Shown here piece by piece: positions 23,429-35,810 of a DNA stretch of 64,000 bases (its first letter is position 1; every line of letters starts with the position of its first letter). Below the pieces are notes generated by a model, which saw only the letters and a list, made by a program, of their open reading frames with translations, ran no database searches and was not told where the DNA came from. This stretch comes from Ifrita kowaldi. Lineage: Eukaryota; Chordata; Aves; Passeriformes; Cinclosomatidae. The translations under genes and the position numbers were made by a program. Where the stretch lies: the NCBI GenBank assembly GCA_013398055.1, contig VZRS01006715.1, positions 186,001 through 250,000 of the forward strand. Direction: 5' to 3'.

Positions 23429-26400
23429 AAAGGGTTGAGGGCCAGAAAGTTTACTTCCTGTATTTCACAGAGTGTTACATTTCCCTTACTTACCTCTATT
23501 CAAAATCAGATTTTGGGTAGAAAAAACCTGTTTTCAGTCCTTTGAAAATTAGACAACTCTATTTCTCGGGCAAAACCAGGGTAGACCAATATGCCATTAA
23601 TTGGCATGGCTGCTCTAGTGGTAGGAGATTGATTAGGTGAGATATGACTGCTAGGATCATCTGGGCAAGCTACTTTCAAGGCTGTAGAAGAAGGTAAAAA
23701 ATTCTAGCCTCGGAAAAAACTTCTTGAGAAAGTCAGCGGCACAGAAACAATCTCATAATCCTCCATAAATGGGCAAATGTGAAATGCTCACTGCTGCTGA
23801 GTCTGAGGAAAGATCTGCCTTTAGGAAAGTGTTTCTCACACAGTGCCTTTGGTGTGGCTCCAGCTTCTCTCTTTCGTGTTGTCCTACAAGTCATTTTTTT
23901 AATACCTCATAATTAATGCTTTCTGTGATTGCTCTGTGATAAATAAAAACTAGATTTGAAAAATAAATGGTCTAAAAAGTTTTCCCAAGCAAATACCTGT
24001 ACATGAGCTAGGTAGAAGAACAGCTCACTTTTTCTCCTAAACATAGGGTTGAAATTTGAAATTTCATTTGTAAATACATATGGAGAAACTATAACCAGAG
24101 AGAAAGAACAGAAAGGCTGAGCCTGCTGTAGTACACAGGAGAGATTATATAATTGTAGAGGAAATTTTAAATTGCAAATTGTCACAAAGACTGAAATGAT
24201 GCCCATAATCTTCACCATATTTCATCTTCTATCCCACTAACAACATATTGGCTATGCCATCCTTTCCAAGCTCTGCTGCAGAACAAACTGGGATCATGCT
24301 CCATTTGCCAAAGAGCTGGGCAGAAAAATTAATGACCAAAGAACCCTATTAGGGCTTACTTGATGGTATCATTTTGATACTAAGAAACCTTTAGATGCTT
24401 TTCTTGTAGGTTATAATCCATAGCTGGTGATACATAATGGCAAAATATATCAAAATAATTTGCAAATCCTCCTTGAGTTACTACTCTGCTATTCATTCAG
24501 CTATCTGGGGGAAATATGGTTGTCCCACCACCTCAAAATAAGCAGAGTAAATTGCCTCGAATATATGAATACATTGTGGTACCATTGATTTGAAAGGTAT
24601 CTGCAGACAGTCACAAATAAGAAACCAAAACAATTGTAACTAGGAAGCTCCCTGATATGAAGGCAAAGAGTAACATAAAACATAGGAACTGTCATATTCG
24701 ATCACATCAAAAATCCATATAGCCTAGTATCCTTTCCCTTATAGTGACCAGGAACAAATGAATAGGGAAAATTTATATGGAATGGGAAATAAATGCATTC
24801 CCCATGCCTGATGTTAGACCTTCAGGTAACCACTCAGTTAAATCTGGAGTTTTATCCAGACCATGGAATTTAAAATTTTATTACTGTTTTCTCTACCACT
24901 TTTTGGAGTAAATTCATATTTTGCCCTTCATAGGATCTCATAGCAACACATGCCTCGATTTCATTTGTTTCCTTCCCAGTTCTTCTTAATACTCTATATC
25001 AGTTTTGTCCAGGTTAGATCCTGAAGAGTGTACTGAATAAGGCACCATGCTAGCTTTAAAATGTCTACCTTAGTTTCCAGGAGCAGTGTCTGTATAAGCA
25101 AAAAGCTATAAGCTAACTTTTTCACTCTCTCTTTTCATTCCTTCTAAATTTTCCTTGGTATTGATCTTCTAACAAAATTATTGAAAAAAAGTCCCAATTT
25201 CATTATTGCACAACTATTTTTTATTATTTTATTATTATTACTACATACAACATGATTTCAAGTTGGAAACATGTACCATTCAGCCTGATTTTACACAGTC
25301 AGAACAAAAAGCTCTTGCATTTCTATTCAAAGTCTGTTTCCTGGGTTTAATGAGTAAAATCCCTTTATTCAGCCAGTATTCTGCAAACCTAAATCTCAAA
25401 GCATGAGATTAGCAAATATTTCTTGGAAATCCGCTAATATCCAGACATCCCTTTTCTTTTCAAAATATTTGTGAGAACTGAGTAATTTCCACAGCAAATT
25501 ATGCAAATGTGCTCTACAAGCTCTCCAGCACAGCCAGCCAGTACAAATCCTGACCTTCCAACACTCCTGCTGTTCTTGCTGTGGGCTTCTCTTCATCAGG
25601 CTGCCAATCTATGCTACAAAGCAAAGATTTGCAGTGCTGTTAAGCATCCACTAAAAGCCAAGATAATATCAATGAGCTTATTTTATTCAGGAGGAGTAAA
25701 CCCAGAACCAAAGACTCATATCAAGAAAAAGCTTCTGGACTGAATTTGTCTAAAAGAAGTAGCTAAGATTGATGCAAGGATAACTAGATAACTCTGCAGC
25801 CATGTTATGCAAATGTTCACCTGGATAGATTATTGGGTCAGAGATCAGCAGATTGATGAAACATCCTAAATTCAGCTCTTTACCACCTTCAATATTGAAA
25901 AATCCCCAAACTATTAAATCTTAATTTAATCTACCAATAAGACATGTCTGGAAACATTTTATTGCACTCATTGTTCATGCTGAGATCAAATTGGTCATCA
26001 GATGCCAAACATGCATCTTCAGAAATATTATATTTTTAAAAAAATATGTACTTTTTGCATATATGAATTCCTTTGTTCTCTCCTAGGTGGATATCCAGAA
26101 GTGTAATAGCACAGAGAAAACAATAACAGCTGTCCAGAAAAAAAGTGCTACACTGTGGTAGCCAATGTTAAGGTAATTTTCCCTGGAATTCTTAATTAGA
26201 TTTCCTATTCTGATTGGAAAAAAAGAATGGGATTTTATATTGATTTCCTCTGGCTAGATGACAGGAAGACATAAACATATTACAGTGCTATGCAGATTTT
26301 AAATTTTCTAAAAAACAATGTGCAAAAGGATCTGTAGAGACCTTCAAAGTTTCTATATCATGCTATTGCTTTCTTTCCATAAAAGGTCAAGAAGACAATC

Positions 26401-26444
26401 AGTAAAATGTCTAACAAGGAGTTTTCTATTCTTTGTAAGGGTAG
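23429..26444. other. Non-coding AT-rich sequence, nothing recognised
   Basis: Unique AT-rich DNA with short chance-length frames on both strands. No transposon ends, RNA genes or exons are supported. Confidence 0.55.
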
Positions 26445-26515
26445 TCTATTTCTATTTCTATTTCTATCTATTTCTATTTCTATTTCTATTTCTATTTCTA
26501 TTTCTATTTCTATTC
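26445..26515. repeat. Hexanucleotide microsatellite (TCTATT)n
   Basis: About twelve units of TCTATT, with a single interruption early in the array where a unit is shortened to TCTA. The apparent open frames here, with alternating Ile-Glu on the minus strand and Phe-Leu on the plus strand, are products of the repeat and not proteins. The near-perfect units suggest a length-variable locus. Confidence 0.95.
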
Positions 26516-27603
26516 TTTCTTTTTTTAGAAGACTGTGCATAGAAGTGCTTTGTCTCTTTATGTAGTTGTTATCTACTTTACTTGATCCTAATAGATGTTA
26601 ATCTGTTGATTTTTCTTTTCCTGGCTTCACAGATATTTTAGGAGTAGGGTTCTTGTGCAGTGGTGGAAATAAGATGTTCTGTCAATAAGTGTAATGCACT
26701 GAGAGCATTGGAATACTTACTATTCAATATCTTAGTTAATTCATAGGAACCTGGACAAAGAAACTCCTGCACACCATAAAGCAATAGCTTTTCTTTAGAA
26801 TACTACAGCATATAAAGTAAAAGACATACTGAAAGGCTATCTGGACCTCAGGGAAATTACAGAACCTAGTGTAAAGTTCTTTTTGCTGTGCATGTGGAGA
26901 GTTAATCAGTTGAGAAAAAAGATCTGAAATAGCAAGAAGGCAGAAGGGCAACCTGCCGTTAAGCAATAAAGAAGTGCTGAGGAGTTGGGTGAGTCTAAAG
27001 TCCCCTTCTCTGTGTGATTTAGATTATGTTCTCAGGATTGTAGGGAAATAGTTTTGTTCTTTAACCCTATATCTACTTATGTTGTCTGTTCCACTACACA
27101 GGGATGATAGAACCAAGGAAGGTGTCCCCCAAAAAGGGCCTAAATTGATTACAGAAGAGCCATGTAGATGAGTAAGAGAGATTTACTGATCCCTAAAATG
27201 TCCCTGGTCTAGCTTTCCTTCTCTACTGGTTCATTCCAACTTCACACAACTTCCATCACACCACAGCTTAAAAACTGTGTGTAAATTAGTGTTCTGTTGC
27301 TGTTACAATACTTGATGTTGCTACAAAGCAACAAGACTGAAATAATCTAAGTTGCTATCCTTGGGATGGCACAATCATTTTTGCTTACTTTCCAGAGCAG
27401 ATTGCTGTGACTGACTCTCATTGCAATTTATTTTCCTTTATTCTTGAAGGACTAGGACTAATCTCTGTGATGTCCTCAAGCATATTGCCTTATGCACTTC
27501 TATAGATAAATATGAATGCAAAATACTTCCATGCTGGAGCTCTCAAATTCTGATAAAACTTTTACAAATTCACTGCATCAGAAACACAAGAAGTAGCAGG
27601 ACT
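26516..27603. other. Non-coding sequence, nothing recognised
   Basis: AT-rich unique DNA between the hexamer microsatellite and the solo LTR. It ends in the CCTTAC target sequence (27,604-27,609) used by the LTR insertion. Confidence 0.55.
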
Positions 27604-27906
27604 CCTTACTGTAGCAATATGTATTTAAACCCTGATGGTGTGCAGTAGCCAAGCTCTCACTCAGGACCAGACTCAACACCTGAACTCAATTGTTATTCAA
27701 ATAGAGTTCAGGCCCCCTCAACCTAAAGTGCTCATTAACCTCCTACAAACAGCTGTAGCTGCAGGGCAGGCACAAGCCCTATAAATCTAGCCCTGGGAGG
27801 AGCCAAGGTTGGGCTGGTTGTTCCTGGTTGCTGTGTGCTGCTGGAGCTCTGCTCTGAGAAATCATAATCCAAGACTCAGAAGACTGTGAGCTCTGGCACA
27901 CCTTAC
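27604..27906 (+). mobile_element. Solo LTR of an endogenous retrovirus with 6-bp target duplication (copy A)
   Basis: The 291-bp LTR itself is 27,610-27,900. It begins TGTAG and ends CACA, giving the TG...CA termini of retroviral LTRs. It is flanked by a perfect 6-bp direct repeat CCTTAC (27,604-27,609 and 27,901-27,906), the target-site duplication. A second copy at 58,717-59,007 on the other strand has the same length with no gaps and about 12 mismatches (about 96% identity). No gag, pol or env sequence adjoins it, so the provirus has collapsed by LTR-LTR recombination. A 6-bp duplication is usual for alpharetrovirus-like or class II elements, so I infer that class. No canonical AATAAA occurs in the 291 bp. 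The orientation is inferred from the TATA box and the TG start. Confidence 0.93.
27780..27786 (+). promoter_or_regulatory. TATA box of solo LTR copy A
   Basis: TATAAAT lies 170 bp from the LTR start, followed by a GC-richer stretch where the U3/R boundary would fall. The same heptamer sits at the identical offset in the other copy. Transcription, if any, would run rightward out of the LTR into the flanking DNA. Confidence 0.7.
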
Positions 27907-29304
27907 AGGTAACCTAGTAGGAGGAGAAAGATCCTAAAAGTGAGGGAGCTCCATAACTAGTCCATCGGTAAAATTCCTTACTTCCATCCTAGTCATGTAC
28001 TCTAAGGAAAAGGCTATGTAAAGGAATATTCTCATCCTTTCCTCTCAGCTCACAAATTTTGAATTCCTTTCTGCACTGAACACAAACTTTGAAGAAACCC
28101 ACACAAGAACTTCATGTTTAGACTGAATCATTTAATGATGAGTACTGTTTTCCTCAGGGAAGTGTTGAACAGATATTTAATCCTTTAGGACAACAAAAGG
28201 ATACATGACCTGGAACTTCCACACCTGTATATAAGAGCTGAATCTAACAGCATGTAAAAGCTGTTGGCTCAGACTAAAATCAGAAAAAAGTAATTTAAAC
28301 ATGTCACCTGTTGTAATGATCCTCTCAAAAGAAGCAGCTGGATGAGGGATCAGGATTAGAACCGGAGCAATTGGGGTATAAGAAAAATATTGAGCTCCTT
28401 GACTCTGAAAAGAAGGGATTGCTAGGGAACTTTAAAACAATGGAAAGAAAGTCATGTAAAGATAGAATTTTTAGATGGTGGTTCTTGACTAAGATACTAA
28501 ACTTCAGTGCAAGTCCCAATTTAGCTACCTGTCTTTAAATGTTTAAAGTCCTAGAGCTCATCAGAAAATCTTTCTCATGTTATAATGTGCTATTATGATT
28601 ACATGCTCCACAGAAGCAAAACATTTATGCTAACAGTAAGAAAACTGTTCATTTCTTCACACCTTCTCTACAACTTTCAGCTGACATGTTACGACAAGAT
28701 GAGGACACATTTCATTACTGAAAACCCCACAGAAAATAATCTGATTCTTCTCTCACCCACTTTTGTGAACCAGCTACAGGAAGCAGCAGTGTTCTACAAA
28801 GCAAAACATAGAAGTGGCAAATGCTGTTTTCAGCTTGGTCTGTACCTTTGGGTTTGACTTGGAATTATCTACCAGGTGTTGTGTTTGTTTGCTTTGTGTC
28901 AACGTGCTTGCAAATGTGGAGCAGGTTACCTTCACATCTCTTTTGTAACCCATAGTTCCATTTAAAGTGAATTAATATTTTCTTACAGTAGGTTCTGAGT
29001 ATTGCAATAGCTTGCAGAGGAGAAAACTAAAAAGTACAAGAAAGATCCATTACTGCTATATAACATTGATGATTTTAATTGCAATATGGAAAGGATTTTT
29101 TTTTCTGTTTAAGTAAAGGAAAAATACAGATGGCGATTATGTCTTGTGAGTTCAGTTTTAGATTGTGCTTCCAAAATATGGCACTTAGCAACTAACTGGA
29201 AGAATACTTTTTATTATATGTTTCAGCAAGATAGATAAACATCTCCACAGTTCAAAACCATCAAGAATATTCAAAAAACAGCACACGTTGTGACTCAGCA
29301 GCTG
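27907..29304. other. Non-coding AT-rich sequence, nothing recognised
   Basis: Unique flanking DNA downstream of the solo LTR. There is no sign of retroviral internal sequence such as a primer-binding site or gag. Open frames are of chance length. Confidence 0.55.
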
Positions 29305-29348
29305 TTCTGTACTCTAATGCTGAGTATTCTGTACTCTAATGTTGAAAT
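29305..29348. repeat. 22-bp tandem duplication (2 copies)
   Basis: Units 29,305-29,326 and 29,327-29,348 share TTCTGTACTCTAATG exactly and are similar in the remaining bases. Confidence 0.85.
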
Positions 29349-32300
29349 TTAAAAAGGCAATAGCTCTCCTTAAAAATGCCATGCAGTTTTCAAGAATGAT
29401 AACTGTTCTGCTTGGATTTTCTTTACTTATGCTTGACATTTTGAAACAGTTATAATTGACATTATAACTGACTACCTGTCAGAATCGAATTGCATTTGGT
29501 TGCTAAACAACATTATCCCTGTTGATAGTATTGTCCATCACTGACTAGCATTAGCTTAAGTGTTTGCACTGCATTACAAACTCATTTAATTAATAATGGC
29601 CAAATCATCACAGTTTGAGATTTGTTCAGATGTGGAAAAGGACAACAAACCTTATCACTTAAACTTTCCTAAGTTGGTTACACCATTCAGTCATTCAAAA
29701 AGTGTCAGGTATTGCGGATAATACTATTTATTGTGCAATCCAGGATACCGGAAGAAGTATGGTTACATTTATACTGCTGTGTGGTTTTGCTTCTGATACA
29801 ATTTCCAGCAGAGGAAGCTCCTTCAACTGTTCAGCTTAATTTTCAAATTCATTTAGCATGTATGTCCAGCAGTCTAGCAAACAATCCTCAAGGAATACTG
29901 GGCCTGGGCTTCTTCCCCCTTTCAGTCTTCTTTTCAAGTCTCAAGTTCCTGAGTCATCCCATCCTGAGTCTCCATACTTGTTGACATTATTTCAATGCAT
30001 CTCTGGAAATTTTCTTCGTGGTCATTGCTAAATGTTTCAATGAACATTGCAGTGCCTATGAGTGGACATGTTCATGGTAGAGATCAAGGATGTGACAGGA
30101 GCATGAAGGAAGCAAGGTATTCTTATAAGAAGACACTGGGGAGTTTTCTATCAGGTTGCTCATGTCTGTCCTGAAACTGTGCCTACCTGGGACAACATAG
30201 GATACACTGACTAGTGTTTCTTCTGTGGAGGAACAAAATACGAACAGTGGCTGATCCAGCTTGCAGGAATTATCTTGCTTCTCTCCTAGCTTGCTGAAAC
30301 TGCAGCCAAGATCTGGAGTGTATGCTCAATGTTAGGGGAAGAGAACAGTCTGAGGAATGGTTTCCATTCAGTAGGGACAAAATAGGAAGCTTATGTAAGC
30401 TCTACAGACTTTTCCTTCTGGATCGTGCTGGGGTTTGGGTTTTTTGGGGAGGGTTGTTGTTCTTCTAACACTAGTAGCTCGGAAATATTCCTGCTGTCTG
30501 AAGCAGCCTGTTTTCACTGTGGCAAGAGACGAAGGGCAGGAATTGGTTGGATGAGCAAGCACAGCCACACTGGGTTGTTTTCCAAGTGGTCTGATGGTGA
30601 CAAAAGCATTCATGTATGCAGAGCAGCCAGCTGGAGCACTATGCCCGGCAAGGCAATTCTAGGCTCTCCCTATGGCTTATAGATGGGAGATTTCAATCTC
30701 CTGGCAGTTCTTATCTGGAGGCCTTGCCAGCAGTGTCACAGAGACTTCGAGGGAAAGAAGGAGTTATGGTTGAAAAGCCAAAGGGCTAGCACTCTGTGAG
30801 AGCTGTAACTGTGCTGCTCATCATTTGGGCAGTTCTCAAGTTATCCTTGGGAAAACAAAGGAGGCCCTGACTCTGGTCATGGCCAAATATCTGAGAGTTT
30901 CATAGGCAGTTTTGTGTAGGGTTCCTCTGTGGCAGACGGAAGAACATTCTGTTGCTGTGTACTTAACTCTGCTGAGCCCAGTGCTCTCTGCCACTGTCAT
31001 TTCACAGGTGGCTTCACATAAGGTTTTGGGACCCATGCACCATATTCCACTTTATCAGGTAATAAAAGATATGAATTACAGTAGTGTCTTCATGAGAACA
31101 AGGTAGACTAAAATATATAAACCTTTTCTATAAAACCTTTTCTATAAACACTCTCTAGGCTGCTGTTTTTTTCCCTCTGGGGCATAGAAATAACTGGCCA
31201 GGTCATTAAGTTCAGCTTGACTGAAGATTATAAAATAATAGCAAAGGTGGCTTAATTCCCTGAAGACGCAACATTTAAGGATTGCTAGACCATAGCAGAA
31301 TTTTTTCATTCAGAAAAAGTATTTGTTAACAGTCCCAGCATGCTTCAAGTGTTTTAGAAAACATGTTGAAGGAAGCAAGAGCAAATCAGAGAAGTGCTGA
31401 GTGCTACTTCAGTCATATTGTCACCAACCTCTATCTAAACACGCTGCAAAACCCACAACAATCACAAATTTAGCCCAGTTTTCAGATAAATACTTTCTTT
31501 CTGTATTTTCTTAACTAAGTAAAAGAATAGCAGTCATGGCACTGATTTGAGTAAGATTCTGTAGTTTAGAGGACAGAATTGTCTCTTCAATTGATCTTGG
31601 CAAATGTGTTTGGGCATGGAGCATGAAAGTCTTGTAAAATTATCTTCTGACTTGTAAATGTTTAGAACCACCTCCTGGCACTTTTGAACAACTTGGTTTC
31701 TCACAGGACTGTCTGGTCAGAGGAATTTTGTATTTTCTTCTCATGAAGTTCAGCAAGGGGTTAGGGCTTCTTTGGAATGCATGAATATTTGCAGGACAAA
31801 ATAGAGAAACTGCTACATGTTTTTAAAAATAAATTCATGTAGTAATTTACTCGTTCAGTGTTACATATACAATACAAAGTCTTTGATATGCCGGCCATCA
31901 AGCTGTTTTCTTGATTATTCAAAATGAAAAGATTTGCTGCATGTATGGTGGTACTGCTTGGAAAATCCTTTCTTTTTTCACTCTGCCCAGAATATACACT
32001 GATTCTGAAGACTGCAAACTGGTAATACTTATCAACAGCTCAGAAACTATTACAAACACGCTCCGGGCTGCCCACACTGATTATCAGGGCTTCAAATAAG
32101 TCCAGCCTTCCCTGGTAATATGGTTGAACTTCCAGAACATCAGAGGAAGAGCACTTCAGAAATAATACACCCCCAGATGACACTAAGTGTGTAACAAAAT
32201 CATTAGAATTCATGAACTTCCTTTGAGAAACATTTTGAACTGTAAAACTGTAAGTAGCAAAATTGTATGAAATGCCAAAAGGGCAGCCCTCCAATGGAAA

Positions 32301-33186
32301 GTTTTGCTGGAGGGAGACAGTTACAGGCTCCAGAGGAAGCTGTCACTACGTTATTGGTGTCATCAAGCTACTGCTCTGTGGACAGGAGTGACACAACCAC
32401 CTCAGAAAAATCAAGGGGGAGGAAGGAATAAAGACTATTGAAGTTGATGAAATGATATTACATTTTCTCCTTCCCACCCACTTATTTTTCATCTCACTTC
32501 CCCACAGCATCTGTTTTGCAAAGCATTTTTAGTGTTCTTCCACTGTAAAGAGCCCAGAGTTTTTTTATGGCACCAGGGCCCAGCTCTATTTGGCCCAAAT
32601 TCTCCCACATTCAGATTCTTCTTTTCCCAAGAGTTTTTTTCTCCTCAGTCATGGACTTGTTGTGGCTATTAAGACTCTCCTCACCAAAGTATTCCTTCCT
32701 GATTTATTCACCACAGAAAAACACAGTTAAGATTATATTAAAAGCATGCAGTAAATGCTACATTACTAGGCAGTTTGCATCCATGTAGATACTCGCACAT
32801 GATGTTACTGTTCTCATTCCAGAACCTTTGTTAGTTTCAGTATCTCTCCATCATGCTACAGTCTGACAGTGCAGACATGCCCCGAGATTGATTAGAAACG
32901 GCTGCCTCCACACTTAATTTTCACAGATGTTCCATTCTGTAGCTGCCTCTCTGCCTCTGCTGCAGCTGAGATATCTGGTCATAGCTTGAAGACAAACCTG
33001 AGTTACTTTTTAAATGCTTGAGCATCAATAGCGGTATAGAGAGCAACATCAGCTGAAAGTCTCAGCAAATGATACGACTTGTGAAGTCAACACCTCAGAC
33101 ATGTCTGTAGGGAATACAAACACTACTCTGACTTGGATGATCCTCGAGGTAGATATGGTTTTAAGAGATAAAAAAGATATGCTTTT
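29349..33186. other. Non-coding sequence, no gene seen
   Basis: Includes somewhat GC-richer DNA at about 29,720-31,060 with short frames on both strands, and otherwise AT-rich DNA. The minus-strand frame at 32,040-32,294 (84 codons) has a reasonable amino-acid mix but no recognised family. I support no gene. Confidence 0.5.
31119..31146. repeat. Perfect 14-bp tandem duplication
   Basis: AAACCTTTTCTATA is present twice in direct succession with no mismatch. Confidence 0.88.
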
Positions 33187-33213
33187 GGTTTGATTTGATT
33201 TGATTTGATTTTT
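33187..33213. repeat. Pentanucleotide microsatellite (TTTGA)n
   Basis: About five tandem units of GATTT/TTTGA. Confidence 0.85.
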
Positions 33214-35785
33214 AATCCAGGTGATAGTGTACTTTCTCACAGAATCCAGCAGATATTCATTGTCTTCCCATTTTCCAGGGCATTATCCGTGGGAAGGAAT
33301 CAGCTGCTGTCCGATCATTATCCTCATGCCTTTCTTTGATTATCCTTTGCAATCTGGCTGAGTGACTGAGAGGTTTGCATTAGCATAGAATGGTATATTT
33401 TGTTTCTTTATCTTAGGGTTCTGCATTTGTTAGAATTAAAATCCAATTTATTTTAACTCCACGGTTTTTGGGTAACTCCATTATTCTAAAAATCAAGGCA
33501 TTCAGCTGCTCTAGCTGCCGTCTTTACAAGGAAGATATTTATTTACCAAGGTATGCTTTGTGATAACATTGTACCAGGCAGCATGAGTGATGGATAAACT
33601 TGTTTCAAAATTTATTGGAAATCATTGATTTCTTTCAGGTACTGGAAAAGCAAACATGAAAAAAAAAAGAGAGTAGAACATAACAGGCATGTACTTTCAC
33701 TGATAGTTAATATTTTATTTGAACATTTTCTATTAAGGGTGCACACTGTAGTGGTGCAGAGATTTATGTCCTTAATATGCTATTGGCTTTTTCCAACAAA
33801 GAAATGGATATTTGCAAAAAATTATGTACTTTATTGATCATTGTTGATTAACGGATTTAAAGCACTTTTTTTCGTAAAATTAGTCTTTTGTTTGCACACT
33901 GATTTTCATGTATGTTAATTAAAACTATTTAATAATTCAATTGTCTAAGAATATTGGAGATATATTTTTGGGACCAGCTAGTTAAATCCCATAGGTAATG
34001 AATGAAATTTAGTTTTTTAATGTTAGATGGTTGATGAACAAGCATTCTTTTTCTTTTAATGGCTTTTTTTTAACAGAAAATACTGAAACACCTTTTCAAA
34101 TATTTTTATGAACCTAAGTCTTTCCATAATTCTCTGTTATAACAACCTTGAGATATTTTCTGTCCTTGTTAAGGATTTAAACATTCCACGTAAGACCTTT
34201 TACACATATAGTTCTGATTTTAGCTGAAAGCAACAAAAAATTTTCTTTTTAAATCTGAAAGCAAGAATTTGTTTTTCAGTTGTGTTTAAAAACATTTCAA
34301 CAAGAAATAGAAAAAAAAAAGTAAATTAAGTAAATTCTGATTTGCATAATGCCAGCTAAGGAAAAAAACAAAACCAAACAGTTAAAGCTATTTGACCTAT
34401 ACAGAAACTTCATCCAGTAAAATTCAGTATTTGCGCACTGTCTGCCCAAATCTTAAAAATGTTAAAAAACTTCTAACATTATTTGTATATAGAGAAAACA
34501 TAACTGATTGGTTTAGTTCAGATCTGAAACTGTGAATCTAGTCTGTTAGCTCAAGAGCAGGCCATGTTTCACAAAATGTTAGTCGTGATTAGGAGTCATG
34601 AATTCCATCCACTGATTTTTTTTTCTCCGATGGAAAGTATGTATCTGCTTTGTAGAGGCAAAGGCAGCTGTGTACAGCGAAATATTGTAACAGATTTGTA
34701 TGTGTGAAGGTGTGAAGGTTTTGAACAGACTGTTTCATACTATTTACTCTTCTGAAAGCACAGTTATGTGGATAAGAGGAATGTCTCCAGCCTGCATTTC
34801 ACGATACTTCTATCCTAGAACCAGTATCGTAATTGGACCACAATCGTTCTTCAGGTATGTAAGTGAAAAAGTGCTTGTGACGAACAATCGCATTGAAGTT
34901 CTGTTTCATATCTCTAGTTGTCTTTTTTCCTTACACTCACTTAATTGGTGCTAAATACGATTTCATATCTTCAAAATCACCTACATAGCCTTATAGCTGA
35001 TCTTTATAATTAACTGAAATACTAATAGTTAACACACACAGTAGAAACACACATAAATACAAAAGCGTTTTGTTAGCTAAATTGCTGCAGGTAGTGGAAT
35101 GATCATAATGTACAGTGTAATACTATGCTACAAATGCTAGGGCAGAAAGCCAGGGCAGAGAGAGATCTGAAGAACTGTAATTCATAGCTCCCTATCAGTA
35201 GACATCCAATATGAACTACAGGGTGATGTACCTGACTATTTGTATAGAATAACAAGCCTCGACTGAAATGTAAGGTTCTTAGTGTTACAAGAAAGCCACA
35301 GCATTCAAAGGATCTCATGCAAGAAATGAGTCTCTGGCAACAGAAAATTATAGCTACCTCAGATCTCATTTTGCAGTAGAGAAATATGTTAAAATTTATG
35401 GCATTTTGCACCGAGATGCTCTGAAAACAGCATTGAGGTGCTCTGTGAGCTCTAAAAATAATTTTACTGGAAAATGAGTATGCATAAAGTTCTCCAGCTT
35501 TTTTGTAATATCTTTTAACACAGAATGACAATTCCAAGTAAGTTACTTCCATAATAGAAAAAATAAAAAATTAGCCCCTCAGGCTAACAATAAGTGAAAC
35601 TTCATAGAAGCCCATCTGTGTCTCCTGGAGAGTAAGAGGTTTCTTTTCAGTCCTCCTACATGCACAGAACCTGGTCTCTGAGTTTTCTAACTTCAGTCTT
35701 TATTTACTTCACATACTGAAATAGCACTGAAATATAATGAGGTGTATTTTATTATGAGATGTATTTTATTAAAACAGTTGTACCA
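33214..35785. other. Non-coding AT-rich sequence; contains the longest ATG-started frame outside a recognised repeat
   Basis: AT-rich unique DNA. The minus-strand frame at 35,103-35,552 encodes 149 codons from an ATG. The product is Cys- and Ser-rich with no motif, signal or repeat I recognise. Its length is near the upper end of what chance gives across both strands of 64 kb of this composition, so I do not call it a gene. Confidence 0.5.
35739..35772. repeat. 17-bp tandem duplication (2 copies)
   Basis: GAG(G/A)TGTATTTTATTA(T/A) occurs twice head to tail (35,739-35,755 and 35,756-35,772) with two differences. Confidence 0.82.
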
Positions 35786-35810
35786 CAGACACACACACAC
35801 ACACAGACAC
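35786..35810. repeat. (CA)n microsatellite
   Basis: About nine to ten CA units flanked by imperfect GACA units. Confidence 0.88.

Noticed and set aside
26318..26542. Phe/Leu- and Ile/Glu-repeat proteins on both strands
   Set aside because: They are direct translations of the TCTATT hexamer microsatellite.
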